A stretch of DNA of 64,000 nucleotides from assembly GCA_037176845.1 (NCBI GenBank), contig JAYKXP010000010.1, forward strand, positions 248,001 to 312,000, written 5' to 3'. Source of the stretch: Paramarasmius palmivorus (lineage: Eukaryota; Basidiomycota; Agaricomycetes; Agaricales; Marasmiaceae). The first letter of the stretch is position 1; every line of letters starts with the position of its first letter. Below, piece after piece: positions 1-14,191 of the stretch. The notes under the pieces are model-generated. The model saw only the letters and a program-made list of their open reading frames with translations, did no database searches and was not told the origin of the DNA. The translations under genes and the position numbers were made by a program.

Positions 1-2
1 TT

Positions 3-137
3 GATGCTGTCCCTTCTGGCGACCCAGACCCAACTTCAGCCCGTCAAAATACAATATCGATAACTCGAACGACTCCGAGTCGCGACTCGACTGTTGTGTC
101 TGTGTATGTTTATGATTGCGTTGTATTCACGGTGTAG
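3..137 (+). CDS. possible C-terminal end of a gene entering from the left
   Basis: An open frame enters from the left edge and runs about 44 codons to a TAG at 135-137. It is rich in Ser, Thr, Asp and Val. No start or domain is visible, and nothing inside the window confirms that it is translated. It would be the end of a plus-strand gene converging on the minus-strand decarboxylase at 563. An open frame this short can arise by chance, so the call is tentative. Confidence 0.25.
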   Translation, partial: DAVPSGDPDPTSARQNTISITRTTPSRDSTVVSVYVYDCVVFTV

Positions 138-562
138 ATGGGCACCTTGTCTATCGCCGTCACCCGAATAAGGGAAGCTGAAGCTTGAAGATGTATGAAG
201 GAGCTCGTAGGCTCACGATCGATCCGAATTAGGATAACCGCGCGTTGTGGTATGCAGAGGTACTTAGAGCAGAACACTCGTCGTTCATCATTAGATTAGA
301 TCTGATTGGGCAATCACAGGGTTTTGAAGCTCTGGCTTCGGCAGACAAATCAGGCCTTGACTACGATACGCTGAAAAGAGAACAGGTTGGGTCTACTACT
401 TCAAACAATTGCATATCCTACATTGTACTTGTACCTGCGAAGGAGCAATTTGGGATTTATTTTATCCATCCCACAGTTGCTAGCTACTAGCCGCCTCTCA
501 AGCACCTCTCAGTCCATTACTCAACTCGACATGCTTGAAACCAACATGCAAACTCGAATTTT
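138..562. other. intergenic, nothing recognised
   Basis: This gap lies between the possible gene end at 137 and the stop codon of the decarboxylase at 563. I see no convincing coding frame, tRNA or repeat. It should hold the 3' untranslated regions of the two converging genes. Confidence 0.4.
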
Positions 563-3500
563 TCATGCCTTCACCAATGGAATCCTACACAGTCGCAAGT
601 CAATCCCAGACCAAAAACAATCACCGATGACAAAAAAAGAACTCACAATCACATGTCCCCACTTCTCCCAAAGATGCCTTGGACCCTTCTTGCCAGGCAT
701 CATGTTCAACTCGTTTGTGTCAAAGAACGCCACGTTCCCGAGTGTGAGCGTAGCTCGAGGTACAATTTCCTTCAAGCCTTCTACATCCTCGGTAATCCTC
801 ACCTCAAACTCCGTCTTTGGTTTGAAGAAAAAGTCGGCGTAATTGTCCTTTATGGTCTCATTATCGGGGAAAGGTTGCATAGCCAGCTCGGGTTTGTCCA
901 GGACATGGGCGTATACATGTTCAGTGGGTCCGATGGAGGCGAGCTGGTGTGATAGATGGACTTGGTCGGCGGTGAGTTGAATGTTAGGTGATGCGAGGAG
1001 GACGTGGTCAATGTGATAGCTGTTCGAGGTGAGGCCGTATAGGTAGAAAGGCATGGTCGAACGCGGGTAAGTGGTTGTGAGGTTTTTGCTATCGAGTTGT
1101 CTTCGGACAACGATTTGAACGTTACTAAGTGTAACGTTTGGGATGAACAAGGAGCTGTCGCTGGATACGTGTAAGTAAGCGGAGTTGCTAAAAGAAAAAG
1201 AGAAGAATGTCGATGGACAAGACAACTCACGGACTGGGCGGAACTCCTTTGAAGATATTGACTGTGAACGTGCGTTGTGATACCATGTTTTCGAGGGTAC
1301 TAGGCTCTGCGTTTGCCAAAGTGAAGAGTTGTGTAGGGTCCTCTTTGCGAGCTCGGGTGTATTTTTCCATCGCGTCTGGGGGGAGGTAACCGGTGATAAT
1401 TAACTGGGATCGATGGCTGGCCATATTGAACATAGGGATATGGACAAGGTAGAGCACTTCTGTGCCTTGCATGATGAACCCATGAGTGTCCGGTGAGACT
1501 GTATTCCATTGTATGGATGTTGCAACCTCTTCTTCGATAACGGTTTGTAGATCCTCGATGATAGTCTTGGTGAAATCGAGTGTAGTGGGAAATGGAGACA
1601 TGACGACATTGATGAGGGAATAGAGGTCTTGTTCCGTGTCTTGGGCCAACCCTAGTCGACGTTTGTACGTCTTTAAACAATCTCCATAATTTTTATAGGA
1701 GAACTTTGTCGAAGTGAGGAAGAGTGGCTTGTCCTTGGGACCGTCCTCGGGGGATACGACGGAGAGTCGCTCAAAGATTCGTCGGTTGAGGTCGTTGGCC
1801 AAGATGACATCGTCATTGGGCTTGCCATCAAGTTTAAAGTTGACAGCAAATGCGTTGATTGAGAGATCTGATCCCATTTCCTTGACAAGATACATTGCTT
1901 CTTCGTCTTGGACGAGATCCTCGTTTCGAACACCGAGGATATGTTTACGGATGTATTTCTTCTGGTCTTCGACGTCCTTCCCTTTTAGTTCCGCAGGTAG
2001 GAGGTTCAACGGCGTAACAATGAAATTCGAATCATCTGTGGACATGGTGACAAGGTGCGCATACATCTATTCATTCAAAACACAGATGAGACATGGTCAG
2101 CAGAGACGAGTAAGAGGCACATACTATGGCGCATCCAAATACTGCCTCGCCGAGTAGTGCACCGTACCCTTTGGGATTTAGCCCGATGACTTCATGCGAC
2201 AGGAAGGCAGCGACGGGTGCCGCACCGGGTTTGCTATGACATTTTCAGAACACATGTTGATCTCTAGAGCGATCTTTCTCACCTTCCTTCAACACCATAC
2301 ACGCCCATGTTTTTTTCACCGCTTCTATTTACGACTGGGCTGGTCCACGACACCAGGTATCGCATCCTCTCGTCCCGATACAAAAGACCACCAGCAGGAT
2401 ACTGAATGTATCCGCTTTTGTGGGGGTCCACCGTCACAGAGTCACAGACACTGAGACAACGGAGACCTTTTTGGGTCGAGTCTTTCAGTGCAATAGAGGG
2501 AACAAAATGATGATCCTCGGCCGGGCCACCGATTCCCTGGTCGTCCAGCAGTGTCGTGCAGAAGTAGCCACCCCAGGCGGCGTCTGCGTGGAGGGCGAAA
2601 CTAAGGCCCTTTTCGCGGTACTGCCATAAAAAAGTAAGCGATAGTCAATGTGTACACAAAATGACACGTACCTCCCGGCGTATTGCGACGATTTCTTCCA
2701 GGGGATCACAAGCGCCATGTTCTGTAGAGCCCATGATGGCTACAATAGCGTAAACTGCCCGCTCTTCCTTGATGCACTTGTCAAGTTCATCTCGCAGAGC
2801 CTGGATCTTCATTCGAGCACCGTCGTCGACTGTGACGTTGATCAGATTACTCTCGCCAATGCCAGTAATAGCTGTTACACATTGAGCATCGGTATAGAGA
2901 AATAAGGCTAAAAGGAACGCACCAGCTCCTTTGGGCCACGAATAGTGCTTGGTCGCACTTGTGAGATAAGCAATATTGTTGATTCGTTCGAGCCCGAATT
3001 TCTTTGCGAACATGGTGGAATCTTTGCTTGCTGACTGAATATTGAATGGCTTGAGGGCGTTCTCCAAAAACGCAGAAGAGAAGGAATACTGCTTGTATAG
3101 GCGAGTTGGGATATCCAAGACGTCCTCCGGGGCAATATTCAACAACTCCCATGTAGTGAAATCGCGCAAGAGCTTGGAGGTACCCGTACAAGTGGGCACT
3201 TTGAATGAGTCTGCGATAAAGTCGAGCGGTTGGTCTTTTTCCATCGCAAGTACCAAGCTAAGGGGGTAAAACTTGAGGTTGCGAGCTGAAAGGAGCCACG
3301 AAACGAGTGAATTATGGGCAGAACGTAATGTTAAAAGACTTACCAGCCCACATCGACTCCAAGTTTGCGACAGAGCCGTCACACGTGATATGACCCCAGG
3401 GTTTAGGCTCACTCTTGATTTTGTATCCCACCATCTTGCAGAGCTGCTGGCCCACTTTGTATTCTGTCGACGTTGTAAGAGGGGAAGCCTCAGCCGCGAC

Positions 3501-3970
3501 ATTGTTCGGGTTGACTGGAGCACCTCGTTAGAATATTAATTACCAGGCGACAAGGCGTACTTACAGAGCATAGCCGTGAGATATCCTGCAATACCAGGCA
3601 GAGTAGTATCGTTGAGCATATGCCCATTGTAACGAGGGTTCCAAAACGGTACATGATGATCAGAAAGGTTCTCTGCGAATTTCTGGACACCGAACGCGAG
3701 CTTGTTGATCTGGTCTATTCGGAAAGCATTCAGAGCCTCTTCGAACACGTACAAGAAGTAAATCTCACGTTGAAAAGCGAACGACTCCTGCATCGCAGGT
3801 GTTATGAAAAGGGGATCATTTGGATAGTAGTCTGCTCGGGCCCTGCCCTGCTCCTGAAGAACAGTGTTGAGGACAAGTTCGAGATACCTAAAGTTCTCGG
3901 CACGAGGGCCAAGGAACCAGGCGCTAACAGCCTGATGTTGGTCTTCGTCGTAGTTGGGAAGCTGAGGCAT
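563..3970 (-). CDS. PLP-dependent aromatic amino acid decarboxylase with long C-terminal extension
   Basis: This is a group II pyridoxal-phosphate decarboxylase (DOPA/tyrosine/tryptophan decarboxylase family) that removes the carboxyl group of an aromatic amino acid to give an amine. The likely start is the ATG at 3970, giving MPQLPNYDED. The N-terminal part has the family pattern HVPFWNPRYNGHM followed by GIAGYLTAMLC. The PLP-binding lysine is in SVTVDPHKSGYIQYPAGG, with its codon at 2417-2419. About ten short introns interrupt the gene, which encodes roughly 950-1,000 residues against about 480-510 for an ordinary family member. The excess is C-terminal: exons at about 2066-1227 and 1160-563 continue in frame with no PLP-fold signature. 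Mushrooms are known to have such noncanonical decarboxylases with an appended C-terminal domain (described from Psilocybe as calcium-activated), and this gene fits that type. The substrate cannot be told from sequence. No signal peptide is seen, so it is probably cytosolic. Confidence 0.85.
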
Positions 3971-6518
3971 TTGTGAGAAGAGGATAGAACCTGAAGATTG
4001 ACGGAGGCCACTCAACGATCTTTATACTCCTGGCTACTCTCCACTTGCCTGCTCGGATATTTTCCTCAAAGCTCAGGCCTGACCTATCGAGCGACAGACG
4101 ACATGGACAGAGTTATTCCAGAAAGCGGTAAATACGCCCTTGTCGCTTAGTCTGTAACACGAGTGTGATCCTTTGCTTATCGATTCGCTATTTTGAGCTA
4201 GAGAACTGCAAAAATGAGTTCTTCTGGCTTGCCGCTTTCCGAATGACAGCATTGGTGATAACTAGATCAAAAGTAATTGGCCGATGCCACGGCAAATAAG
4301 CACTTGAATCAATTGGTATACAGGCCGAAGGCTAAGACACTTACCGGTGATAGAAAAGTCCCGTATCACAACGAAGTTCGGGACATATAGACCCCACAGG
4401 GTAAAAAGACAGACAGGAAACCTGATGATATATTAATGTGTCTCTGCATACCTCGCATACGTGACCACCCGAAGTCGGCAAGCTAGAAACTAGACCAGGC
4501 GGGGCTTGCAGTTTGCACAGCAAGCACCAGCATCTTTTCCGTTTGGTAACAGAGAAAGCCGAACTGAGTAGCTTCGCGCTCGGTAAACAAGACTAGCACG
4601 TGTCAAAGCAACAATTCTTCCATGGCAAGAGGTACGAGGTACCCACGAGATAGAAGCAGTGCTGTGTGACTGGCAAGCTATTGAATAACCGCGTGAACGG
4701 CAATGTCGAGAAGACACCGGGATATAGATCACAATCGATTGGATCAAACCTGAATGAAGAGACAAGATGAATGGAACGCTCAACAAATCTAGAGAGGAAG
4801 ACTTACCATGGAAATTCGAGCACATCTCCTTCGAAAATGTCACAAGGTCCACGGTGCGGAGAACCAATGACAGTTCATACCATCGCGTCGCACCATGTTC
4901 TACTGAATTTAGCCTCCTTCACCCTTCGAAAACCAGCACCACATGTTGTCGAAGTGCCGGGTAGCCACAAATTCTTAGGCCAAGTACGTGCCTGCGTTGG
5001 CATATGACTTGGTGTAGCTCTGTCGAGCCGTTTCGGCACCCAAACGTACCCCAGAAGAGGCACACCACCGCGGTCTTTGCTTCTCTTGGGATTGACATTG
5101 ATAAGATGTAGGGGTGCCCTAGCGACCTCCGCGGTTTATGGCTGCGCTGGGAACAAATAGGTGTGCTATTGAATAACCGCGTGAACACCAGCGTTGAATT
5201 GGGTAAGACTTGAGTGGAGAGACAGCATGAATGTATCATTCAACGCCCTAGAGAAGGAGATCAACCATTAGTTATCCATTCAAACTCTGAATATATCCCA
5301 TTCGAACCTGTCACAAGGTCGGTGAAATCTATGCCAGCCGTGTCGCCTCCAGGATGCAGCGGCTGGAAACGCCTAACACCGAAATAGAAGGAGACACCAT
5401 CGACGCCAATGAGATGACCGAAATAATTTGACGGTGACGATCATGAAAAAGTTCCCTGGGGTCCAATCTCTTCCTTTGTCGATACGCTTGAGTTTAACAC
5501 CGACACAAGGCAACGTCACTCCATGACGCTGATTCTAGCTGACTCGACGCATCTCCCAGTGCCTCTCGTTCCCCTCATACGTTGGTACTAGCTCCTTCAC
5601 TCGTATCACCCATCGTTGACATCGGTGTCCAAAGTTGATGTTGGGCTGATAATACATTCGTAGCGGCCCTTGAAACTCTATCGCCTGGTCTCGACACCCA
5701 GCGAAACCCCCGGAGAGGCCGTATTCCACCCTCAAGTCCATTCTTTGCGCATCTGAACTGACGAGGTGTATAGGTGCTCGGTGGTCCGCTTGAGCGAAAG
5801 GCTGCGACGAAAATACGAATTTGATGCGATTCTCGACAACTTCAACTCTTTCTTCTCTTTAGTGCGTTCCTGAGAACTAGTCTCGAGCTCTATGGCTATT
5901 AAAAATGTGAGTATGAGGTAGAATGAATAGAATATCCGACCTACCTTCGCGTCAACTGTAGAACTTAAAGAGCTTGTGGACATCCGGATGCGCTTGCATC
6001 CCTGTAGTGTTTCTGAGCCCCGACCCAGTGGTAAAAAAGGACCCCAACATCCTTTACAAAATCGACAATAAGACTACACGCAACATAGCTTTTTTCGACG
6101 TTCTGGAATTGAGATAGGGAAGTGGTGCGCGTAACATGTGGGGGTCGAGTGTATCCGAGGCGTTCAAAACGAATGTCAATGAGGACGAGCCAAGGCTATT
6201 TGCAGCCTATGAATTAACATGGTGATGGTGCTGAGCCGGGGGTGAGGGATTAAGGAGGCTAGGTGACAGGCCGAGGGAAGTCGAAAGAGAGCAGTAACGA
6301 GCATGTACGCATGGTCTGTCACTGAAATTCTGTTGGATTTTCCTTTGTCGACACCTCAAGTCGACATTGAGGTTAGCTGAATAGTTTGCGTGTCTCCGTG
6401 AGGTTGTCTGGAACATTGGTTGCGGGAGAGGATGGAAGTTGAGAATGAGCATTGAGTACCGCGTCACTGACGATTGACGTATATCCTTGTGTTTGTCCGA
6501 GGACATGTATTGAACACG
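3971..6518. other. 2.5-kb region without a recognisable gene
   Basis: This stretch lies between the decarboxylase start and the tRNA pair. Short open frames occur on both strands (for example around 4490-5240 and 5535-5983), but none shows a domain, a plausible intron chain or protein-like composition. The only structure I can support is a diverged direct repeat, annotated separately. The part next to 3970 should contain the decarboxylase promoter. Confidence 0.45.
4677..5400. repeat. diverged direct repeat, two units about 490 bp apart
   Basis: An exact 22-bp match occurs at 4677-4698 and 5165-5186. It is followed by about 200 bp of looser similarity in each unit, with matching stretches around ATGAATG, the AGAGAAGGA/AGAGAGGAAG segment and a shared TGTCACAAGGTC. 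This looks like an old tandem duplication or two related degenerate insertions. No terminal repeats or coding capacity were found. Confidence 0.45.
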
Positions 6519-6600
6519 GGCCGCCTGGCGAAATGGCATCGCGTCTGACTACGATGAAAGTTTGATCAGGAGATTGCAGGTTCGACCCCTGCGGTGGTCA
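6519..6600 (+). tRNA. tRNA-Arg(ACG) with a short intron
   Basis: The sequence folds as a complete tRNA. The acceptor pairs GGCCGCC (6519-6525) with GGTGGTC (6593-6599) using two G-T pairs. The anticodon stem pairs TCTGA with TCAGG around the loop CTACGA...A, giving anticodon ACG. The T arm is GCAGG TTCGACC CCTGC. About 10 nt (TGAAAGTTTG) after position 37 is a canonical tRNA intron. It decodes the CGN arginine box, with the wobble A normally edited to inosine. It lies 116 bp upstream of a tRNA-Pro gene on the same strand. Confidence 0.85.
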
Positions 6601-6716
6601 ATGTCTGTTCCGATTTCCTATAGTCAAGACTTTTTACAGTGTCCTGCAATTGCAAATATGACGACCGTACGTATCACACTCGGTCTATCGGACTTTCGCC
6701 GGAGTCCGGAAATATC

Positions 6717-6801
6717 GGCCTGATGGTCTAGTAGTATGATTCCTTGTTAGGGTATCAAAGTCCAATCGAGGAGGTCCCGGGTTCAATTCCCGGTCAGGCC
6801 C
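6717..6801 (+). tRNA. tRNA-Pro(AGG) with a 13-nt intron
   Basis: The acceptor stem GGCCTGA (6717-6723) pairs perfectly with TCAGGCC (6794-6800). The anticodon stem is CCTTG/CGAGG and the loop TTAGGG...T carries anticodon AGG. An intron of about 13 nt (TATCAAAGTCCAA) sits one base 3' of the anticodon. The B box GGTTCAATTCC is intact. This tRNA decodes CCN proline codons. It is separate from the neighbouring tRNA-Arg gene, and both are probably transcribed by pol III from their own internal promoters. Confidence 0.9.
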
Positions 6802-7231
6802 ATCCCAGACTCTCGGGGTGCATTTTTTCCTCCGATGTTCTAGTACTAAGAAAATTCAAGCTTCAAGCTTCGAGGCGCATCGATAACTCCTGGATCCTTT
6901 CTCAGTTTCCTAATATTGGATTGCTCATCGCCCGAAACCCTTGTTGCAACTTGGTCCTGACATCTCTGTCCCTTCCCTCTGCGTTGGTTCTCGTTTCCTT
7001 CAAGCTACAGTGGTAACATGCTTCCGCAGGATCTGCTCGGGCTCTCACCTACGCCTTATGTGAGTCTCAACCCATCCAACCATCAAAAAATGTCCGAATC
7101 CCAACCAGTGGTTCAATTGGTCCACTGCCTTGAAATGTGCGCTTATTCTAACTCGGCGGAAGCAGATGACCGTCATGATAGGCGTGGTATCTCAATTACA
7201 TGCAATGCGACAATACCACAATCGGGAACAT
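6802..7231. other. intergenic, nothing recognised
   Basis: This lies between tRNA-Pro and the stop codon of the xylanase gene. The open frames here run through the tRNA or into the 3' end of the xylanase and show no protein features. It should include the xylanase 3' untranslated region. Confidence 0.5.
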
Positions 7232-9075
<1,844 letters not shown>

Positions 9076-10671
9076 TCTTTGTGACCGTTGAGAGGAAAAG
9101 TGTGAGCATATGCAATGCGCTTATATGGTTCATGCATGCTCAGGCACATTAGAGGGCAATCCTCGGGTGTAAAATGGTTGCTGGGTAGGTGTTGTGATGC
9201 GTTGAGGAATGTGCTACAAATTCCGAACTTTTGCCTATGTGATCATGACGCGTTGAAAATAGGCTAATGAGCTGCTGAAAGCCCTGAACGTCAGTTTTGG
9301 TGCGCTATTCATAGTAAATGGTACGCACTATTTGAGCCTCTTATAAACGAGTGGACTATTCTTGAAGTTTTCGCAGAGCTAGGGCCTGCGTGCAGCGTAG
9401 TTTCCCCATTTCGCTGTCTGTGGGCACAGATCGCGTTGCAAATCCAAAATCCGATGTCTTCTTGTAGTATCTGAATAGGATACCCAGTCGAGTCAGCAAT
9501 GAGAGGTATGCAACCCGAGATGATGAAACTCACCTTGCTTAGGCTATAATCAATCTTCCACAATTTCACCGTGACGGACGCGACTCTACGGAACTCCGAA
9601 ATATAAACAATGGAGCTTCACGGGTCTTCTGTGGGAAACAAAGCTGCATAAAGACAGGGCGTTTTGTCAAGAGAGTGAGGTGTCATCGAAGCAGCAGAAA
9701 GGATTGAGCAACTTCAAAGCGGGTGGAAGGAAAAATGCCCAGCACACACAGTCCGAGAGTGGACCATGGACCCTGGGTCTGAGGACCGAGTCACCTAATT
9801 CAAATTCTGTCCACGGTCCATTCAACCTCAGGCCTCACGTCTGGACGTACGTTTATCTTCATTTGCTATCTAGTAAAGTCAATGATATTGGGAGTAGGAA
9901 AGGTTCAGAATTGTCCCAAGTACGTGCCGTTATCTCTTCTCGTTGCAGCAATCTCTAATTCTCAACTAGACTGTGGATTTACATTCTCACGAGGCAGCGC
10001 GAAAACTTCCAATTGTCACACTCTAAGTCGTCAATAGCCCTGCAGGCCTTTTGGCCCTACAGTAGAACAGCCGTCCAAGATTGCTTCATCATAGGGCAAG
10101 TTCACCGATTCAGAAGCTGGAGGTAGTCGTATTCCCATCGACCAATCCGCTGTCCACCGTGGCATACCCAAAATTAGTCGACGAACCACCTATCCTCAGT
10201 CTTCAGTCTAAACGTTCGCTAGTCAGTAACTACCCTTCTACCATCTGAATGCTCGGAGCTCATGAACTTTTCACAGGCAAAGATCAGCTGACCACTGTCT
10301 TATGAGGATAGATTGACAGTTATCTGACATATCTGCTGGGGTATAAGCTCTCCATGTCTATCTATCACTGACAGTGACATTCCATGGCCAGCGCCCACCA
10401 CTCGGCCTTCCTTGTGGATTATACTGGACCTATCGAATCAAATTGCCTGCTAACGTTCCTTGATGCAACAGCCCGCCCGCCGACTGACGATTGACGTTGA
10501 TTTCATTGTGTCAGAGATCGAAATACCTTCCAGGGGGTTGTTATATGTCGCATCGCTTTTACCCATCCCTTCACATTCGTGTCTTAAGCTCCTTGTACTT
10601 CGCTTGACAGAACAACCTTTCCCCAACATTGTCGCAACTAGTCTTTCTCGCTCCTTACTCTATTCCCAAGA
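9076..10671. other. 1.6-kb intergenic, promoters of two divergent genes
   Basis: This separates the xylanase (-) from the first DUF6533 gene (+). I found no tRNA, domain-bearing frame or repeat. The short frame at 9309-9569 (-) has no recognisable features. The xylanase promoter lies just above 9075 and the DUF6533 promoter just below 10,672, but no specific regulator site can be named. Confidence 0.5.
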
Positions 10672-12234
10672 ATGGCTGGCGAAATTGTGGTGGAGTTAAA
10701 CGAAAGCCATGTCCGAGAACAGTAGGTGGTCATAATACTTTTCCTTGAATCGATACCTGACATCCGTTCATTCAGCTATGTGCATTCATTAATGCAAATT
10801 CTCTCTACGAGTTCGTAATTGGCCTCCCAAAGTGCTCATGTCTAATTTTGAACACTTGTCAGGCATTCTCTTTTGGGACCACATCATCACCCTCGGTACG
10901 CGTGTTTCTGCTCTCTTCCTAGGTTATGCTGAACCCTCTACCAGACGCAGAAGTCAAATATATTTGGCTGCGCCCAAAATCTCGGAGCAGCATCATGTTC
11001 CTTGCAATTCGATATTTTGCATTGGCTAGCAATATATCGGTCCTGATTTCGTCCTTTTGTCGTTTCAATGCCAAAGTATGTACCTCCATACCTGGTCTTG
11101 GTATAATCGTGCTGATATGCTGATCGCTTCAGAGGTAATTGATCTCATCTAGCAGCCTCATCCTCAGAGTTGATCAGTCAGTGCGCTGTAGTTGTCAATC
11201 ATACAGTCTCTATCGCCAACTCCTTCTATTCTTTTCGCAAGCCGCTGTTTGCAGTACGTCCAAACTCGGCTCGGATTCTCATCTCGACCTGATAGCTCAC
11301 AGCGATGCTGACATTACGTATCTATGCTCTATATACGGCGGACCGCCGTATACTATGGCTATTCGCGGCGTCGACCGTGGTTCTCGCCGGACTGACTGGG
11401 GTATGCTTCTCATCATGAAAATGCCATATGTACTTTTGCTGATCACCTGTCATAGTATGTTCTCGCTGGGCAAGAGCAAATACGCTATCCGGTTCAACTT
11501 GGGTGCCACAACGGTTTATCGCGCCAAACGTACGCTCTCGCTGTCCCTCGCAGTCAACCTTCTGACTTTAGGCTATACAGATCACTGCGTAGGTTAGAGA
11601 TTTTCAAGTGGATTATTCATTCTCATCACTCAAATAAAGGCATCGCGAGTATATGGATGGGTCTCTTTGTGTACGACACTATTATCTTTGGGCTAACCGC
11701 CTCACGCACCTACCGATTCTGGCGTGACTTCACGCATGGAAGTCTCCACCTCCATCGTCCGAGTCTTCTCTCGCTATTCTTTCGAGATGGTGCAATGTAT
11801 TTTGGGTGAGTTTTGTGTCCTTTCCTTCAGTCTCGCTCGTTGACCAAGGACTTGGCAGTATCATGGCTTTGGCTACGCTTGCGAACATTCTGACATTCCA
11901 TGTGAGTTCTCAACGTCAACTAAGAGCGTTTTCTCTTGACTGAACTTTCACGAAAGTTGTGTGGTGTGAGTAGTCCGTCTGCCTTCGGAGGCTGTATCGG
12001 GATTAACTGGGTAGCCAGCCGTTCATGCGGGGTGGCCTTTCTTCATTTGCTAGCTGGTACGTGTGAAATGCCGTGCTTCAATTTTTTGCCCTGATTAGGC
12101 TTGATAGCATTTCCGCGACGATGCTTTGCCGCCTCATGTTGAACTTACATACGACGGCTGACACGGGGCTTTATACACGCGGAAACACACTGGTTTTGAC
12201 AACTCAATCTGCAGGAGGACTGGATGAGACTTGA
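10672..12234 (+). CDS. DUF6533 family multi-pass membrane protein (copy A)
   Basis: This is a member of a basidiomycete family of unknown function. The start ATG at 10,672 opens MAGEIVVELNESHVRE, and short introns lead to YVHSLMQIL, then ILFWDHIITL, then the family signature EVKYIWLRPKSRSS followed by a hydrophobic helix (FLAIRYFALASNISVL). Later exons give LTLRIYALYTADRRILWL, then IWMGLFVYDTIIFGLTASRTYRFWR, SLLSLFFRDGAMYFG and LATLANILTF. The end CISATMLCRLMLNLH is followed by a short polar tail stopping at 12,234. About seven hydrophobic segments are expected. Intron positions match those of the other copies in this window, which guided the joining. Nothing in the sequence tells the ligand or role. 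This copy is separated from the rest of the family by the giant transposon. Confidence 0.85.
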
Positions 12235-12377
12235 CGGAATGCTCGTATTATAGAAACTTAGAAAGTAAAGGTTGCAATTGTACTACTTCAGATTTCGCGA
12301 AGACCAGGACATTGACAATAAGTAGATGATTCGGAGGTAAGTCTAGGTCTCTCGGCACCTCGGCGCTGTTGAACTTG

Positions 12378-14191
12378 ATGCATCATGCATCCCTCTCTAT
12401 GCAACCACCGCCAAATCTACCCTACGATGTCCTGCAAGAAATTTTCCAGGCTCTTCACGAGGATACAGGAGTGCTTGCGTTGTGCTGTCTGCTGAACAGG
12501 GAGACATATCGTATCGCATCCGCAATTTTGTACCGAACGTTGGATTTAGAGATTGGGACCTTCATGGGACCTGGCTGGCATCATTCATGGGGGATTGCGT
12601 TGAGTCAGGTATGTTGCTACCCATTTCCTCTCTTGTGCAGTGATTGAACACCGCTTCTATGATAGACCGACCCAAAGCAGGTTCTGCTTTCTGCTTGCCT
12701 CCCGCATAATCGAGACCATGTGAGGACCTTAATATTGCGAGGTAGGTTTTGTCTGGTCGTTGTGATACAATAATCAATATTCATTTCCAGAACCCAGGAA
12801 CCTACGATCGAACATTGCTTCCTGCGCAGCTTTTTCTCCAAGCCATGTTGGTATTCACGAATCTTCGACACATAACCTTCAACCTCGTACCTTTTATGGG
12901 AACAGGCTACCGGGTTGGAGAAGTCGATCCAGAGTGCCTGCGATCAATTCTCAGATGTCTACGAGAAAGAAATCTTCGACTTCAAGGTCTAGCTGTAAAC
13001 TATGGGGCGTTTAAAACGAGTGAAGATATTGCCATGTTACTTCACTCTGAAACTCGGGAACTATCTCTCATAAACACCTCTTTTCTTGGTCGGGATCTGG
13101 AATGGAACTGGGTTGGGCTTCTTGAGGGGTGTGAAAGGTTGAAAAAGCTGCAGATACGCGTGCGTGTATGCCATTTGCTAACTTTAACGTTGATACTGAC
13201 AGTCCTTTTGTGTAGAGTTGCCGTTGGACCTCTACGAACTTCACGAACTTCGAACATGCGCTTCGGTTTCTCCCTAGCCTCCAATCTCTCACTCTTGGTT
13301 TAATATCGACCTCTCAGGATAACGAAGTATTCCAAGTACTATCGCAAACACCTTGCTTAAGGGACCTCACTCTCGAGTACAGGTTGACGAGCCATCCTAT
13401 GCGTGTACGTGTCCATTTTTCTTCCTCAGAAAAGAAAGCATTCTGATGCCAGTCATTGCCCTAGCAATCTTGTACACTCCCAACCACATTCACGCCTCTC
13501 TGCAACCTCAAGTCCTTCACCCTTCGCTACAAAGCTCTCTCGGAACTGTACTGTCCACTCACACCTGCCGAGATCAGCAAATGGATAAAACATGCTGTCG
13601 GACAATCACCTTTGGAGCAGTTGAGTTTTCTGCCATTTTATCAGCCACGTACGAGGAACCCGAAGCCTAAGCAGAGCTGGGATGCTCTCGTGGACCATCT
13701 GGTGGACAAGCATGCAGGAACCTTGCGTGGAATGGATCTACGCGCGGGGTTTGTTAGGAAAAGATCATTGAAGAAACTATTGAAGGGATGTGTGAAGTTG
13801 GAAGTACTGAAAGTAGGGACGAGCCGTGGAGCCTTGGTGAGTTCCGTACATATGCCTATCATATTTGGAGTCACTGATGTGGGCCACTTGATGAGGATAT
13901 GTTTGTAAGGAATGCGCAAAATGTGCCAGTGCTGCACGAAGCTCGGTTTGAACTTAGAACGTCGAGGAGAGACAAAAGGGAGCAAGAAAGAGAACGGCTT
14001 ACGAGTATTGATGAAGCCCGCACGATCGTCGAGAAAACACCTAGTCTTCGGAGGCTGTGTGTCGATGATGATATGTTCTTGGTGAGGTTCAATATAAGGA
14101 TTCAAGTATCAATCTTTCTGATCCATTCTGATAGGCCTCATGGATTCTCGAAGGAGATGGCTTAGCACGGGTTGTAGAAAGGATACATTAA
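12378..14191 (+). CDS. F-box-like / leucine-rich protein
   Basis: The first exon (ATG at 12,378, or the one 24 bp further on) reads LPYDVLQEIFQALHEDTG...CCLLNRETYRIASAILYRTLDLEI, the usual N-terminal F-box-like pattern of Agaricomycete genes. Later exons contain irregular leucine-rich segments such as LRHITFNLVPF, LEGCERLKKLQI, FLPSLQSLTLGLI, LKGCVKLEVLKVG and TPSLRRLCVDD. The last exon ends WILEGDGLARVVERIH at 14,191. About six introns are needed and all have usable GT-AG ends. F-box proteins usually recruit targets to SCF ubiquitin ligases through Skp1, and this family is very large and fast-evolving in mushrooms, so the target is unknown. It lies 143 bp after the DUF6533 copy A stop on the same strand, as a separate gene. 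Confidence 0.7.

Noticed and set aside
4490..5239. Possible minus-strand gene before the tRNA pair
   Set aside because: Frames are short, composition is not protein-like, and no intron chain or domain could be built.
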